Below, piece by piece: positions 34,160-44,500 of a stretch of 64,000 nucleotides of DNA (positions are counted from its first letter, which is position 1; every line of letters begins with the position of its first letter). Source of the stretch: Anaerolineales bacterium. Its GTDB lineage: Bacteria; Chloroflexota; Anaerolineae; Aggregatilineales; J027. The notes beneath the pieces are model-generated. The model worked only from the letters and a program-made list of their open reading frames with translations. It was not told where the DNA came from and did not search any database. The stretch is from contig JACKCI010000001.1 of NCBI GenBank assembly GCA_020634155.1, positions 1,550,001 to 1,614,000 on the forward strand. The letters run 5' to 3'. Position numbers and translations under genes: made by a program.

Positions 34160-35674
34160 CTACGACCCCTGCTCATCGTTCAAGGTCGCCAAATCCTCCA
34201 TAAATTTGAAGTGCAGATGACCGAGTTCGTTTGGCACATTGGGCATGGGTTGAAGCCAATACACTGGACGAATAAAGCCTTCACCGGGGGCTTTGCCATA
34301 GGTACGGCTAAGGGCGCGTTCCCATTCTTGGCGCACATACTTCGACTCCGCCGAATTGGGCGACCAAAAGAGTTGGAAGATGTCGGCCTCGTCTATCATA
34401 CGTTCAAGGTCGGCACTCCAAATCTCGCCGCTACGCAGGGTCTCGTAGTCAATCAGTACATCATACCCAATCGACTTGAAAGCGGCGACACAGGCTTTGA
34501 CAATGGCGGTGTCACGGTGAGAGTAGGAGGCAAAGATACGCTTGTACATAGCGGCTTGTACGGCCTGTTGGCTCTCCGCATCCTCGCCTTCGGTAGGGGT
34601 GTCGGTCACAAAGATGGAGAAGCGGATGGTGGCAATCTCCAGCGGCCCGACATAGATGGCAACTTCACCGTTGGCTGGCTCCCCTACAATATCTGAATTG
34701 GCCTTGAAGCGAAAACTGGCGCGGTGGTAGTCTTCAACCCACGTTAGCTTGAGGTCGGGCGGGTTAAATTCGATACCCTCGGCGCTGGGGACTAAGCGCA
34801 GTTCAGTGCCACGCATCAACTTGGCGGTCTTGCGGCTCTTGACCTCACGCGGGTCATGGGCCATCTCAGCGCGGAACTTGTGGGCATCCTGCTGCACATC
34901 TTCCAAAGCGTCTAAGACATGGACATAGGTCAGCAACGTGTACCACTTGCTAGGCGCGACCTCTTTGGGATGGTAGAGGCTAAAGTGGACTTCCTCGGCA
35001 ACTTCAGGGTTGGGTTCAAGAGCAGGTTTAGCTTCCTCATCAGGGTCAAGTGTACTGCGCCGCCGCTCAGTTATCACAGAGGCAGAGTTAGGGATGGCCT
35101 CAGTCTCAGCAGGTGGCGCTTTGTCAAATTCTTGCTGACTTAGAACAAGGCCATCAATTATATCCACCTTTTCTTCTGGCAGTTCCGAATCCTTAAAAAC
35201 TACTACTGGCTTGCTGGGCTGCATGGATGGCGGTGGTGCTGGCGGCGGGGAGGGTCGTTGGGTGGGCTTATGCGGCTTCGGAGGTTCTTGGTGGTGGTCA
35301 TCAAGGGCTGGCACACCACCATAGCCTTCACCTGCGGAGCCACCCGGCCCCGATGACTCAGCCTTCTTTTGTTCCTTCTTGGCGGGTTCATCACGATTTG
35401 AAACGGTTTTGGATGCAACACTACTTAAATCTTCTTCAGTCAGTTGGGAGGACGGGGTAGACGGCCCAGCAGGTGGGATATGCTTGGACGAGGTTTGGTC
35501 TAGGCGAGTCGCCATCCCGATATAGGCAACCGAAAAGATAACCGCAAAGGCCAGCGCACTCAACGCCGCCACCAGCAAGTTATCTTCACCGAAAACAAGC
35601 GTAAAAATCAAAACCAGAGTAAAGACTGCAACAAAAGTGAGTATGAAACCGATTCGATTGGTTTTCATCATCAT
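34160..35674 (-). CDS. Membrane-anchored TIR domain protein
   Basis: A 504-residue protein. Two N-terminal transmembrane helices (about 8-29 and 33-53) are followed by about 150 residues of disordered Pro/Ser/Glu/Lys-rich linker, then an unassigned beta-rich domain (about 215-365, FSLYHPKEVAPSKWYTLLTYVHVLDALEDVQQDAHKF) and a C-terminal TIR domain (about 370-495: IFASYSHRDTAIVKACVAAFKSIGYDVLIDYETLRSGEIW). The stretch SPNSAESKYVRQEWERAL contains the glutamate position used by NAD-cleaving TIRs. GGAG precedes the ATG. The TIR would face the cytoplasm. The Caspase-like or effector partner usual in defence TIR systems is not adjacent, so signalling or defence remains open. Confidence 0.85.
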   Translation of the reverse strand: MMMKTNRIGFILTFVAVFTLVLIFTLVFGEDNLLVAALSALAFAVIFSVAYIGMATRLDQTSSKHIPPAGPSTPSSQLTEEDLSSVASKTVSNRDEPAKKEQKKAESSGPGGSAGEGYGGVPALDDHHQEPPKPHKPTQRPSPPPAPPPSMQPSKPVVVFKDSELPEEKVDIIDGLVLSQQEFDKAPPAETEAIPNSASVITERRRSTLDPDEEAKPALEPNPEVAEEVHFSLYHPKEVAPSKWYTLLTYVHVLDALEDVQQDAHKFRAEMAHDPREVKSRKTAKLMRGTELRLVPSAEGIEFNPPDLKLTWVEDYHRASFRFKANSDIVGEPANGEVAIYVGPLEIATIRFSIFVTDTPTEGEDAESQQAVQAAMYKRIFASYSHRDTAIVKACVAAFKSIGYDVLIDYETLRSGEIWSADLERMIDEADIFQLFWSPNSAESKYVRQEWERALSRTYGKAPGEGFIRPVYWLQPMPNVPNELGHLHFKFMEDLATLNDEQGS

Positions 35675-35740
35675 TCTCTCCTGCCTTTGATTGTAGCCAA
35701 TCTCTAGCCTAGGTCAATTTAGCCACCGATTAGCCGACTA

Positions 35741-35770
35741 TTGACGAATGTCCTATTCATGGGCTATATA
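35741..35770 (+). promoter_or_regulatory. Candidate promoter for polyprenyl glycosylphosphotransferase
   Basis: TTGACG (35741-35746), 18-bp spacer, TATATA (35765-35770), 33 bp before the GTG start at 35803. Lies in the divergent spacer with the TIR gene. Confidence 0.5.
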
Positions 35771-35802
35771 CTTAAAGAAAAACGTCAGGGAATGGATTAT
35801 AC

Positions 35803-37332
35803 GTGGACGATAGCCCCGTTATTGAAACGGTAGTCATCAGCACCCCCAAAATTATTGAACCTAGCAGCGATAATGGGACATATGCGCCTGTTATCCCAAC
35901 GTCAACACCGCGCCGCATTGGGCCAGTATTACAAAGCCTCTTGGTCATGCTCGATAGCGCCATGCTGCTGTTAGCATTTGTATTGGGCTATTATGCCCGC
36001 GCTCGCTTGCCTTTTCCTGAAGTTCCGGTTGAGACCCCCCCACCCCTTGACCGCTATTACCCCATGATGGCGATTCATGTGATGATGATTGTGGTCTTTT
36101 TCTATTTTACACGCATGTATCACATGAAACGGGCCATCAATCGCTTTGACTTGATGGTATCCATCGCACAAAATGTCTCCATAGGCACACTGATTGCGGT
36201 GGCTATCGAGACACTCGCGTTTAAGAACACAGTGGTGGATTTAGATTATCCGCGTGGGGTCATCATTTACGCGTGGTTTTTCAGCATTAACTTGGTGGTG
36301 CTGGGGCGTGAATTGCATCGGCTGTTGGTGGTACGCCTACGCCGTAGCGGAATTGGGCGAGACCGAATGCTGATTATTGGCACAGGTGGCATTGCAGCAG
36401 GCATTATCAATCAAATTCATCGCTCTCCACAATTAGGCTACGATATTGTAGGCATCAGTTTGCGGGATGTGACCCGCGGTTTGTTAGACACAGGCGAGAC
36501 TCGTATTCCCATCCTAGGCAATTACGATAACCTACCGGACATCATCGACACCTATCAAATCAACAACGTCATTATTGCGCTGCCAGATGCTCAACGGCAA
36601 GAGCTGGTCAATATCGTCTCATTGTGTCAGCGCGGCACGGTAGACATCAAAATATTTCCCGATATTTTTGCTTTTGTGACCAGCGGCCTAACCGTTGACG
36701 AATTAGGAGGTTTACCACTGCTAGGGGTGCGCGATATTGCATTGCGGGGGTGGAAACTCAGCCTCAAGCGCGGTCTTGATGTGGTTGGTTCATCGATTGG
36801 CCTTATCTTCTTTAGCCCATTTCTCTTGTCACTGGCGTTTATTATCTATTTGTCAGATCATGGGCCAATCTTCTTTTGCCAAGAGCGGGTGGGGCTAGAT
36901 GGTAAAGCCTTCCCCATGATTAAGTTCCGCACGATGGTGGTCGATGCCGAAAAGCGTGGGTCTTGGACAACCAAGAATGACTCCCGTGTGACCCGCATCG
37001 GGGCCTTTCTCCGCAAAACCAATCTTGATGAACTGCCAAACCTGATTAACGTCTTCTATGGTCAAATGAGCCTTGTCGGGCCACGTCCTGAGCAAGGGCG
37101 CTTTGTGGAGGAGTTTCGGCAAAAAATCCCGCGCTATATGGAGCGCCATCGGGAAAAAAGTGGGATGACGGGCTGGGCACAAGTCAATGGCTTGCGTGGA
37201 GATACATCTATCCAAGAGCGCCTCAAGTATGATTTGTACTATATTGAGAATTGGTCGCTGTGGCTGGATATTAAGATTATCCTACGAACCATTGCTCAAA
37301 CAATTTTGTTCCGCAATCGTAACGCCTATTAG
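35803..37332 (+). CDS. Polyprenyl-phosphate sugar-1-phosphate transferase (WbaP/WcaJ-like)
   Basis: A 509-residue initiating enzyme for surface glycan synthesis: it moves a sugar 1-phosphate from a nucleotide sugar to undecaprenyl phosphate. Four N-terminal transmembrane helices (about 42-170) are followed by a CoA-binding-like Rossmann domain (MLIIGTGGIAAGIINQIH). The C-terminal sugar transferase domain (from KRGLDVVGSSIGLIFFSPF) carries GPIFFCQERVGLDGKAFPMIKFRTM, LRKTNLDELPNLINVFYGQMSLVGPRP and KSGMTGWAQVNGLRG. GTG start; AGGGA lies somewhat far upstream. No other glycan genes adjoin, so the product may serve several pathways. M20 peptidase gene follows after 3 bp. Confidence 0.92.
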   Translation: MDDSPVIETVVISTPKIIEPSSDNGTYAPVIPTSTPRRIGPVLQSLLVMLDSAMLLLAFVLGYYARARLPFPEVPVETPPPLDRYYPMMAIHVMMIVVFFYFTRMYHMKRAINRFDLMVSIAQNVSIGTLIAVAIETLAFKNTVVDLDYPRGVIIYAWFFSINLVVLGRELHRLLVVRLRRSGIGRDRMLIIGTGGIAAGIINQIHRSPQLGYDIVGISLRDVTRGLLDTGETRIPILGNYDNLPDIIDTYQINNVIIALPDAQRQELVNIVSLCQRGTVDIKIFPDIFAFVTSGLTVDELGGLPLLGVRDIALRGWKLSLKRGLDVVGSSIGLIFFSPFLLSLAFIIYLSDHGPIFFCQERVGLDGKAFPMIKFRTMVVDAEKRGSWTTKNDSRVTRIGAFLRKTNLDELPNLINVFYGQMSLVGPRPEQGRFVEEFRQKIPRYMERHREKSGMTGWAQVNGLRGDTSIQERLKYDLYYIENWSLWLDIKIILRTIAQTILFRNRNAY

Positions 37333-37335
37333 CTT

Positions 37336-38469
37336 ATGGACGATTTTGCTACCCACTTTGAGTCGCAATTAGGGGCGATGGTCTGGACACTTAGTGGATT
37401 AATTGAAGCTGAGACCCCTACCAGCGCCAAGTCCGCCATAGATGAACTGGTTGGCTGGCTCCAAACATGGGCTGAAGACTTGGGGGCGGTCACCACCATT
37501 CATGAGCAAACCGCTGTTGGTAACTTCCTTGAATGTCGTTGGAATGCAGACCTCCCTACCCCGCCAATTCTTATTCTGTGCCACCTTGATACTGTGCATC
37601 CTCTAGGCACATTGGATGCCCGCCCTGCCTATACCGAAGGGGATTATTTGTATGGGCCGGGGTCGTATGATATGAAAGGTGGCATTACCATTGCACAAAC
37701 TGTGCTGCAAGAACTGGTCAAATATCAACGTCTACCTCAGCGCCCGATTATCCTCTTTTTCAATTCAGATGAAGAAATCGGCAGCCCGCATTCTCGCTCC
37801 CATATTGAACAAGTAGCCCAAGGGACAGCCCTAGCGTTGGTGATGGAACCTGCGCCTGCCCCGAATACTGTTGTCACAGAACGCAAGGGGGTGGGAATTT
37901 TCCAGATGGTGGCGCTCGGCAAGGCCGCCCATTCGGGCAGCAATCCCGATGATGGGGTAAATGCCATAGAGGAGATAGCACACCAAATTGGCAAGGTCTC
38001 CGCTCTTAGTGACCGTACCCTTGGAACAACTGTCATCCCGACCATCATCCATGGGGGTACAACCCATAACGTCATCCCTGATGAGTGCGACATCACCATT
38101 AATGTGCGGGTGCGCTATCAGTATGAAGCTGACCGCGTACTGACCTCCCTAAACAACCTCTCAAATGAAGCCTATCTGCCGGAAGCCCTGCTCTATATCA
38201 CAGGGGGTTTTACCCGTCCACCAATGGAGCATAACACGCTGATGGAGCAAACAGTTGCCACCGCACGGCGGGTGGTGCCATTACCCATTGAGGAATTCAG
38301 CAAAGGTGGGGGCAGTGATGGTAATTTTACCGCCGCGATGGGTATACCCACACTGGATGGCTTAGGGCCGTTGGGTGGCGGTGCCCACAGTGAAGATGAA
38401 CGAGTGTTTATTCCCAGCCTCGTAGACCGCGCTACGCTCCTCGCTTACCTTATTTGCAACTGGCCCTAA
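37336..38469 (+). CDS. M20 family metallopeptidase (carboxypeptidase G2/ArgE-like)
   Basis: A 377-residue dizinc hydrolase with all family blocks: ILCHLDTVHP, GPGSYDMKGGITIAQ with the bridging aspartate, NSDEEIGSPHS with the catalytic glutamate, MEPAP, and C-terminal GGGAHSEDE histidine. The dimerisation insert (GKAAHSGSNPDDGVNAIEEIA to NVRVRYQYEADRV) is intact. No signal peptide, so cytoplasmic. Closest in style to glutamate carboxypeptidases (CPG2). It starts 3 bp after the sugar transferase stop, hence likely co-transcribed, without an obvious functional link. A strong hairpin follows. Confidence 0.9.
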   Translation: MDDFATHFESQLGAMVWTLSGLIEAETPTSAKSAIDELVGWLQTWAEDLGAVTTIHEQTAVGNFLECRWNADLPTPPILILCHLDTVHPLGTLDARPAYTEGDYLYGPGSYDMKGGITIAQTVLQELVKYQRLPQRPIILFFNSDEEIGSPHSRSHIEQVAQGTALALVMEPAPAPNTVVTERKGVGIFQMVALGKAAHSGSNPDDGVNAIEEIAHQIGKVSALSDRTLGTTVIPTIIHGGTTHNVIPDECDITINVRVRYQYEADRVLTSLNNLSNEAYLPEALLYITGGFTRPPMEHNTLMEQTVATARRVVPLPIEEFSKGGGSDGNFTAAMGIPTLDGLGPLGGGAHSEDERVFIPSLVDRATLLAYLICNWP

Positions 38470-38475
38470 ACGACA

Positions 38476-38499
38476 ACACCCCCGTGGGGACGGGGGTGT
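38476..38499. terminator. Strong hairpin between convergent genes (bidirectional terminator candidate)
   Basis: Perfect 10-bp stem ACACCCCCGT/ACGGGGGTGT with a GGGG loop, between the M20 peptidase stop and the giant gene's stop. No clean T run on either strand, so it may act by structure or in both directions weakly. Confidence 0.55.
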
Positions 38500-38524
38500 G
38501 TCGGGTTATACATGAAGGCAGCTT

Positions 38525-41500
38525 TTAGCTGCGCTTGCGGATGGCCCAGACAGCCGCCCCTGCCGCACCAAGGAGGGCTGCTATCCCACCGCCAATCGGA
38601 AGGATTGGCAGGCGGGAAGCGTCGTTAGCTTTTCCAATTTTCTCATCTACAGGTGGATAGCCAGTGTCAGGCAAGCCTGTTACACCGAAGACCTCACCCG
38701 TCGCAGATGCCGTTACAACCTGACCGTTGGGGCCATTGCCCGTCAAGGTAGCGATGTTGAGGAATGTACCATCAGCAGGGCTACTTAACACGGTGGTGTA
38801 GATACGGGCTTGGATGGATTCACCCGGAGCAAGGGTTGGGATGTAGAAGGTTACGGTCTGGCCTTCGATGGTGGCGGTACCACGATCAATGTCGGCACCG
38901 TTGACCTGAAGTTCAGAGATAACCGTATCGACGATGTAGATGTCGGTACCCGTGACATTACCAATGTTGGTGATGGTCAAAACCCATGTCAGGTCTTCAC
39001 CGGGTAGGCCGATACCACCATCTTCGAGGATACCAATCTTGCTGATGGATGGGTCGAAGAAGATGACCGCAGGCGGTTCATCACCACCCTCTGGATCGAT
39101 GGGTGTCTCATTGGGGTCATCGTCACCGGGATCGTTGGGGTCGTCGGTCGGTTCGCTGGGGAAGTTGTCGCCGCTGACCGTACCTTGGTTGACCACAAGG
39201 GTCACATCCGAGGTTACAGGCAGGATTTCAACTTGGAAGCGAATCTGTACCGTGTTACCCGCCGCAATCGTCGGGATAGAGACTTGCACCGAGGTATCGC
39301 CCGCGCCATTACCGAGGTCGATGGTAGCGGTGCCGTCGTTGACAGTCACTGTACCCACGACAAGGGTCGTGTTCGGGTCAGGTGTGTCGGTGAAGACCAC
39401 ATTGAGGGCATCACCCGCGCCGCTGTTCACGATGTCAATCGTGTACAGGAGACGATCACCGGGGTTCGCCACACCGTTGCCATTGTTGTCTTGATAGAGC
39501 GTCGATATCTTGTAGGCATCAATGATGGGGTTGTCACCGATGGGGTCATCGGTTGGGTCACCGCCACCGGGGGTGCCGGGGTCATCGGTTGGCTCATCGG
39601 GGAAGTCATCACCACTGACAAAACCTTGGTTGGCAATGGAGGTCACACCGACAGGCAACGGGTCGTTGATGGTGACTTGGAAGGTCACAATCACACCGCT
39701 GGAAGCAGGCATGGTACCAATGCTCACCTGTACCGAGGTATCGCCGCCACCGTTGCCGATGGTTACAGTACCTTGGGTGGTCGTGACAGTGCCAAAGACC
39801 AACGTGGTGTTGACATCAGGCGTGTCATCGAAGAAGACATTGGTTGCATCCGCGCCACCGACATTGTTGATGTTGACGGTGTAGAGCAAGGTGTCGCCGG
39901 GGGTCAAGGTGCCACTGGTATCAGCATCAACCAACAACGAGCTATCCTTGGTCGCCACGATATTGGGCGAGGACGAAATCGGCGTTGGGGTTGGGTCATC
40001 GGGGCTGGGGAAGTCGGGGTCGTCGGTGGGTACAGGCGGGAAGTTATCGCCATCAACCGTACCTTGGTTGACCACTTGGCTTGTCCCTGTGGGCAGCGGG
40101 TTATTAATCGTAACGCGGAACGTCACGGTTGCCGTGCCACCACCACCGGGGAGGGTGCCGAGCGCGACTTCAACAGTCGTATCACCAACGTTGTTGCCGA
40201 TATTGACAGTACCTTGGGTTGTCGTCACAGAGCCGACCACCAAGGTGGTATTGCCATCGGGGGTGTCAGCAAAGATGACATTGGCAGCATCTTGGTCACC
40301 ACTGTTGGTAATCACCATCGTGTATTCCAAGGTGTCGCCGGGGCCAGCAAAGCCGCTACCGTTGACATCGATTACCAGCGTGTCCACCTTGGTGGCGTCG
40401 ATAATCGGGGCTGATGAGGTTGGGGTACAGGTTGGGTCACTGCTACCAACTGGGGACGGGTCGTCGGTCGGTTCAGTCGGGAAGTTATCACCCGTGAACG
40501 AACCTTGGTTACAGGTCTCCGTCACATTGGCAGGCAAAGGACTGTCCAAGGTCACTTCGAAGGTAATGGTTGCATTCGCACCGTTACCCGCAATCGTGCC
40601 GAGATTCACACCCACGCTGGTATCGCCAGCCGTGTTACCAACCGTTACCGTACCTTGAGAGGTGGTCACAGAACCAACCACCAAGGTTGTATTAGCATCG
40701 GGAACATCGGAGAAGACCACATTAGCAGCATCTTGGTCACCAGAGTTGGTCACCACGATGGTGTATTGGAGGGTATCACCGGGGTCAAACAAGCCATCGG
40801 TATCGACATCAATGAACAGCGCATCCACCTTGGTGGCTGTGATGTTCGGGCTGGCGTTCAATGGTGTGTTGTCGCTATCGCAGTTGTTGCCAGTCGGCTC
40901 TGGGCCGTTGCTGCCATCTTCAGCGATGCAGGTATCGTTGAGCAATTCGGTTACACCAGCAGGCAGCGGGGTCACAACATTAACCGCGAAGTTGATGGAA
41001 CCATTGGCCCCACCAGCAAGGTTACCGATGTTGAAGGTACAGTTGGTACCCGCAGGACTGTTGTCCGCGCATGACCAGCCAGCCGTGCTGTTGGCAAGGT
41101 TGAAGGTCGTATTGACGGGAACAGTCTCGGTCACAACCACACCCGTGGCTTCTTGGTTACCGATGTTGCTGTAGGTCAGAACATAGACCACCACACCACC
41201 GGGGACACCAGTTGCGCCGCCATCATCTTTGGTGATGGTTACGTCAGGGTTGGCATCGACAGGGGTGAAATCGGGGTCGGTGTTGTTCGGAGGTGTCGGG
41301 TCAGGGCCGTTGTTACCGTCATCGGCAATCGTTGAAACGTTGTCGATTTGGGTCACGCCAGCAGGCAATGGGTTATCCACGTTGACCGCGAAGTCAACAG
41401 AGCCATTCGCGCCTGATGCAAGGTTACCGACGGCGAAGGTACAGACCGTACCAGCCGGAGCGCCATCCGCGCATGACCAACCAGCGGTGCTGTTGGCGAG

Positions 41501-44500
41501 GTTGAAGGTCGCATTGACCGGAACGGTATCGCTGATGACCACGCCTGTCGCGTCTTGGTTGCCAACATTGGCATAGTCGAGGGTGTAAACCACCACACCA
41601 CCGGGTGTCGTCGTCACACCACCGTCGTCCTTGACAATCGTCAGGTCGGGTTGAGCATCAACGGGGGTATCGTCGCCTTCGCAGTTGTCGGCGGGGTTCA
41701 CATCAGCACCCCATGTACCGTCGTCCGCGATACAAGCGAGATTGTCGATTTCAGTAATACCTGCGGGGAGTGGGTTGACCACGTTCACCGCGAAGTCAGC
41801 ACTACCGACTGCGCCAACACCTACGTTGCCCACGTTGAGGGTACAAATTGAACCAGCCGGGGCACCATCGGCGCACGACCAACCCGCCGTACTATTGGCG
41901 AGGTTGAAGGTGCTGTTGGCTGGAACAGTATCGCTAATCACCACACCAGAGGCACCGACCGTGCCAACATTGGTGAAGAGCAAGTTGTAGATAACTACGC
42001 CACCGGGAACGGTTGTTGTACCACCGTCATCCTTGGCGATTTGGAGGTCAACCTCAGCAACGACGGTTGTAGTGTCATTGCCGCAGTTGTCGCTGGGGAA
42101 TTGGTCGGGGCCGTTGTTGCCATCGTCCGCGATGCAGACAGTGTTATCAACTTGGGTCACACCAGCGGGCAGCGGGTTATCGACTTGTACGGCAAAGTCA
42201 ACGGTGCCATTCGCGCCAGCGGCAAGGTTGCCGATGTTGAAGGTACAGTTCGTGCCAGCCGGAGCGCCGTCCGCGCATGACCAACCAACCGTGCTACCAG
42301 CAAGGTCGAAGGTGGTGTTGGCTGGAACGGTCTCGGTAATCACCACACCTGTCGCATCTTGGTCGCCCACGTTGCTGTAGGAAATGGTGTAGACAATCAC
42401 ACTACCGGGGATAGATACTGCGCCGCCTTCGTCCTTGGTTACGACGAGGTCGGGGGCTGCATCAATCGGGGTATTGTCAGGGTCACAATCGTTGCCGGGG
42501 ACGGTATCGGGGCCATTGGCACCGTCGTCCGCCACGCACGCATTGTTATTGACATCAGTCACGCCGGAGGCCAAGGGGCTGGCGACATTCACTGCAAAGT
42601 TCAGGTTACCAGTGCCACCATTACCTGCGACGAGGCCAACATTGTTGGTACAAACTGACCCAGCGGGGTCACCATCGGCGCACGACCAACCCGCCGAGCT
42701 ACTGCCAGCATTGAAGGTCGTGTTGACGGGAACGGTATCGGTAATCGTGACGTTATTGGCATCTTGGTTACCGTTGTTGATGTAGGTCAAGGTGTAGATG
42801 ACAACGCCACCGGCTGTGGTGGTTGTGCCACCATCATCCTTGGTGATGCCTAGCTCAGGAGCCGCATCGACGGGCGTGTTGTCATTGTCGCAGTTGTCAC
42901 CGGGGTTGGGATCGGGGCCACTGGCACCGTCGTCCGCGATACAACCTGTGTTGTTGATCAGGTCGAGACCGTTGGGCATCGGGGCTGGGTCAACCAACAC
43001 TGCAAAGGTCACACTACCGCCAGTGCCAGCAGGTACAGCACCGACATTCACGGTACAGGGTGTGCCTGCGGGTGAACCATCAGCACAACTCCATACCGTC
43101 GGCAAGCTACCAGCGGCATTGAAGGTCGAGTTGGCGGGTACCGTCTCGGTAATCACTACACCTGTCGCACCAATCGTACCGACGTTTTGGTAGCTCAGAG
43201 TGTAGGTAATCACACCACCGGGTAGAACCGTCGCGCCACCATCATCTTTGGTGATGACCATATCGACATTGGCGGTTACGGGTGTGTCATCGTTGTCGCA
43301 ATTGTCGCCGGGGTTCTGATCAGCACCGTTAGCGCCATCATCTGCAACACAGGCACTGTTGCTGACTTGGGTTGTCCCAGCCGGAACGGGGTCGTCAATG
43401 GTCACGGCGAAGGTCACATTACCACCAGCGCCAGCCGCTACACTACCGACATTCACGGTACAGGGAGTGCCTGCGGGCGAATTGTCCGCGCAACTCCACA
43501 CCGTCGGCAAACTGCCTGCGGCGTCGAAGGTGGTGTTGACAGGAACGGTCTCGGTAATCGTGACGTTGGTCGCACCTTGGTTACCGATGTTGTTGTAGTT
43601 CAACGTGTAGACAACCGTACCACCCGGTACGCTGCTGGCTCCACCGTCATCTTTGACAACCGTCAAATCAGGAGCCGCGTCAACAGGGGTGTTGTCGGGG
43701 TCGCAATCATTGGCGGGGTTGGTATCAGCACCATTGGCACCGTCGTCTGCCACACACGCATTGTTGTTGATGTCGGTCACACCAGCAGGAAGCGGGTTGG
43801 CAACATCAACCGCGAAGGTCACATTGCCCGTGCCACCGTTGCCAGCTACCGTGCCGACATTGATGGTACAGGTGCTACCCGCACTGTTGTCGGGTACGCA
43901 AACCCAACCACCTGTGCTGGCACCGGGGTTGAAGGTCGCATTGGCAGGTACGATGTCGGTCAAGATTACGTTGGTCGCAGCTTGTGGCCCGTTGTTGATG
44001 TAAGTCAAGGTGTAGGTCACTGTGCCACCGGGGGTCGTCGTCGCGCCACCATCATCCTTGGTGATACCAAGTTCTGGGGCCGCATCAACGGGGGTGGTGT
44101 CCGTATCGCAGTTGTCGCCGGGGGTGGCATCGGGGCCACTGGCACCGTCATCACCGATACAGCCTGTGTTGTTAATCAGGTCAAGACCCGCAGGCATCGG
44201 AGCCGGGTCAACATCAACCGCGAAGGTCACGCTGCCACCAGCACCCGCATTAACGGTGCCAATCGCAAGTGTACAGGTGCTGCCCGCGCTGTTGTCGGGT
44301 ACGCAGACCCAACCAGCCGTACTCGCACCCGCATTGAAGGTGCTATTGGCGGGTACCGTCTCGGTAATCACCACGCCTGTCGCATCAATCGAACCGACGT
44401 TTTGATAACTCAAGGTATAGGCAATTGTGCCACCGGGTAGCACCGTCGCGCCACCATCATCCTTGGTTATCACCAAATCGACGCTGGCCGTCACGGGGGT

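Noticed and set aside
32708..34696. A 662-residue plus-strand open frame
   Set aside because: It runs antisense to the DUF433, inositol-phosphate synthase and TIR genes, all of which have clear family motifs and ribosome sites. The translated frame shows no domain.
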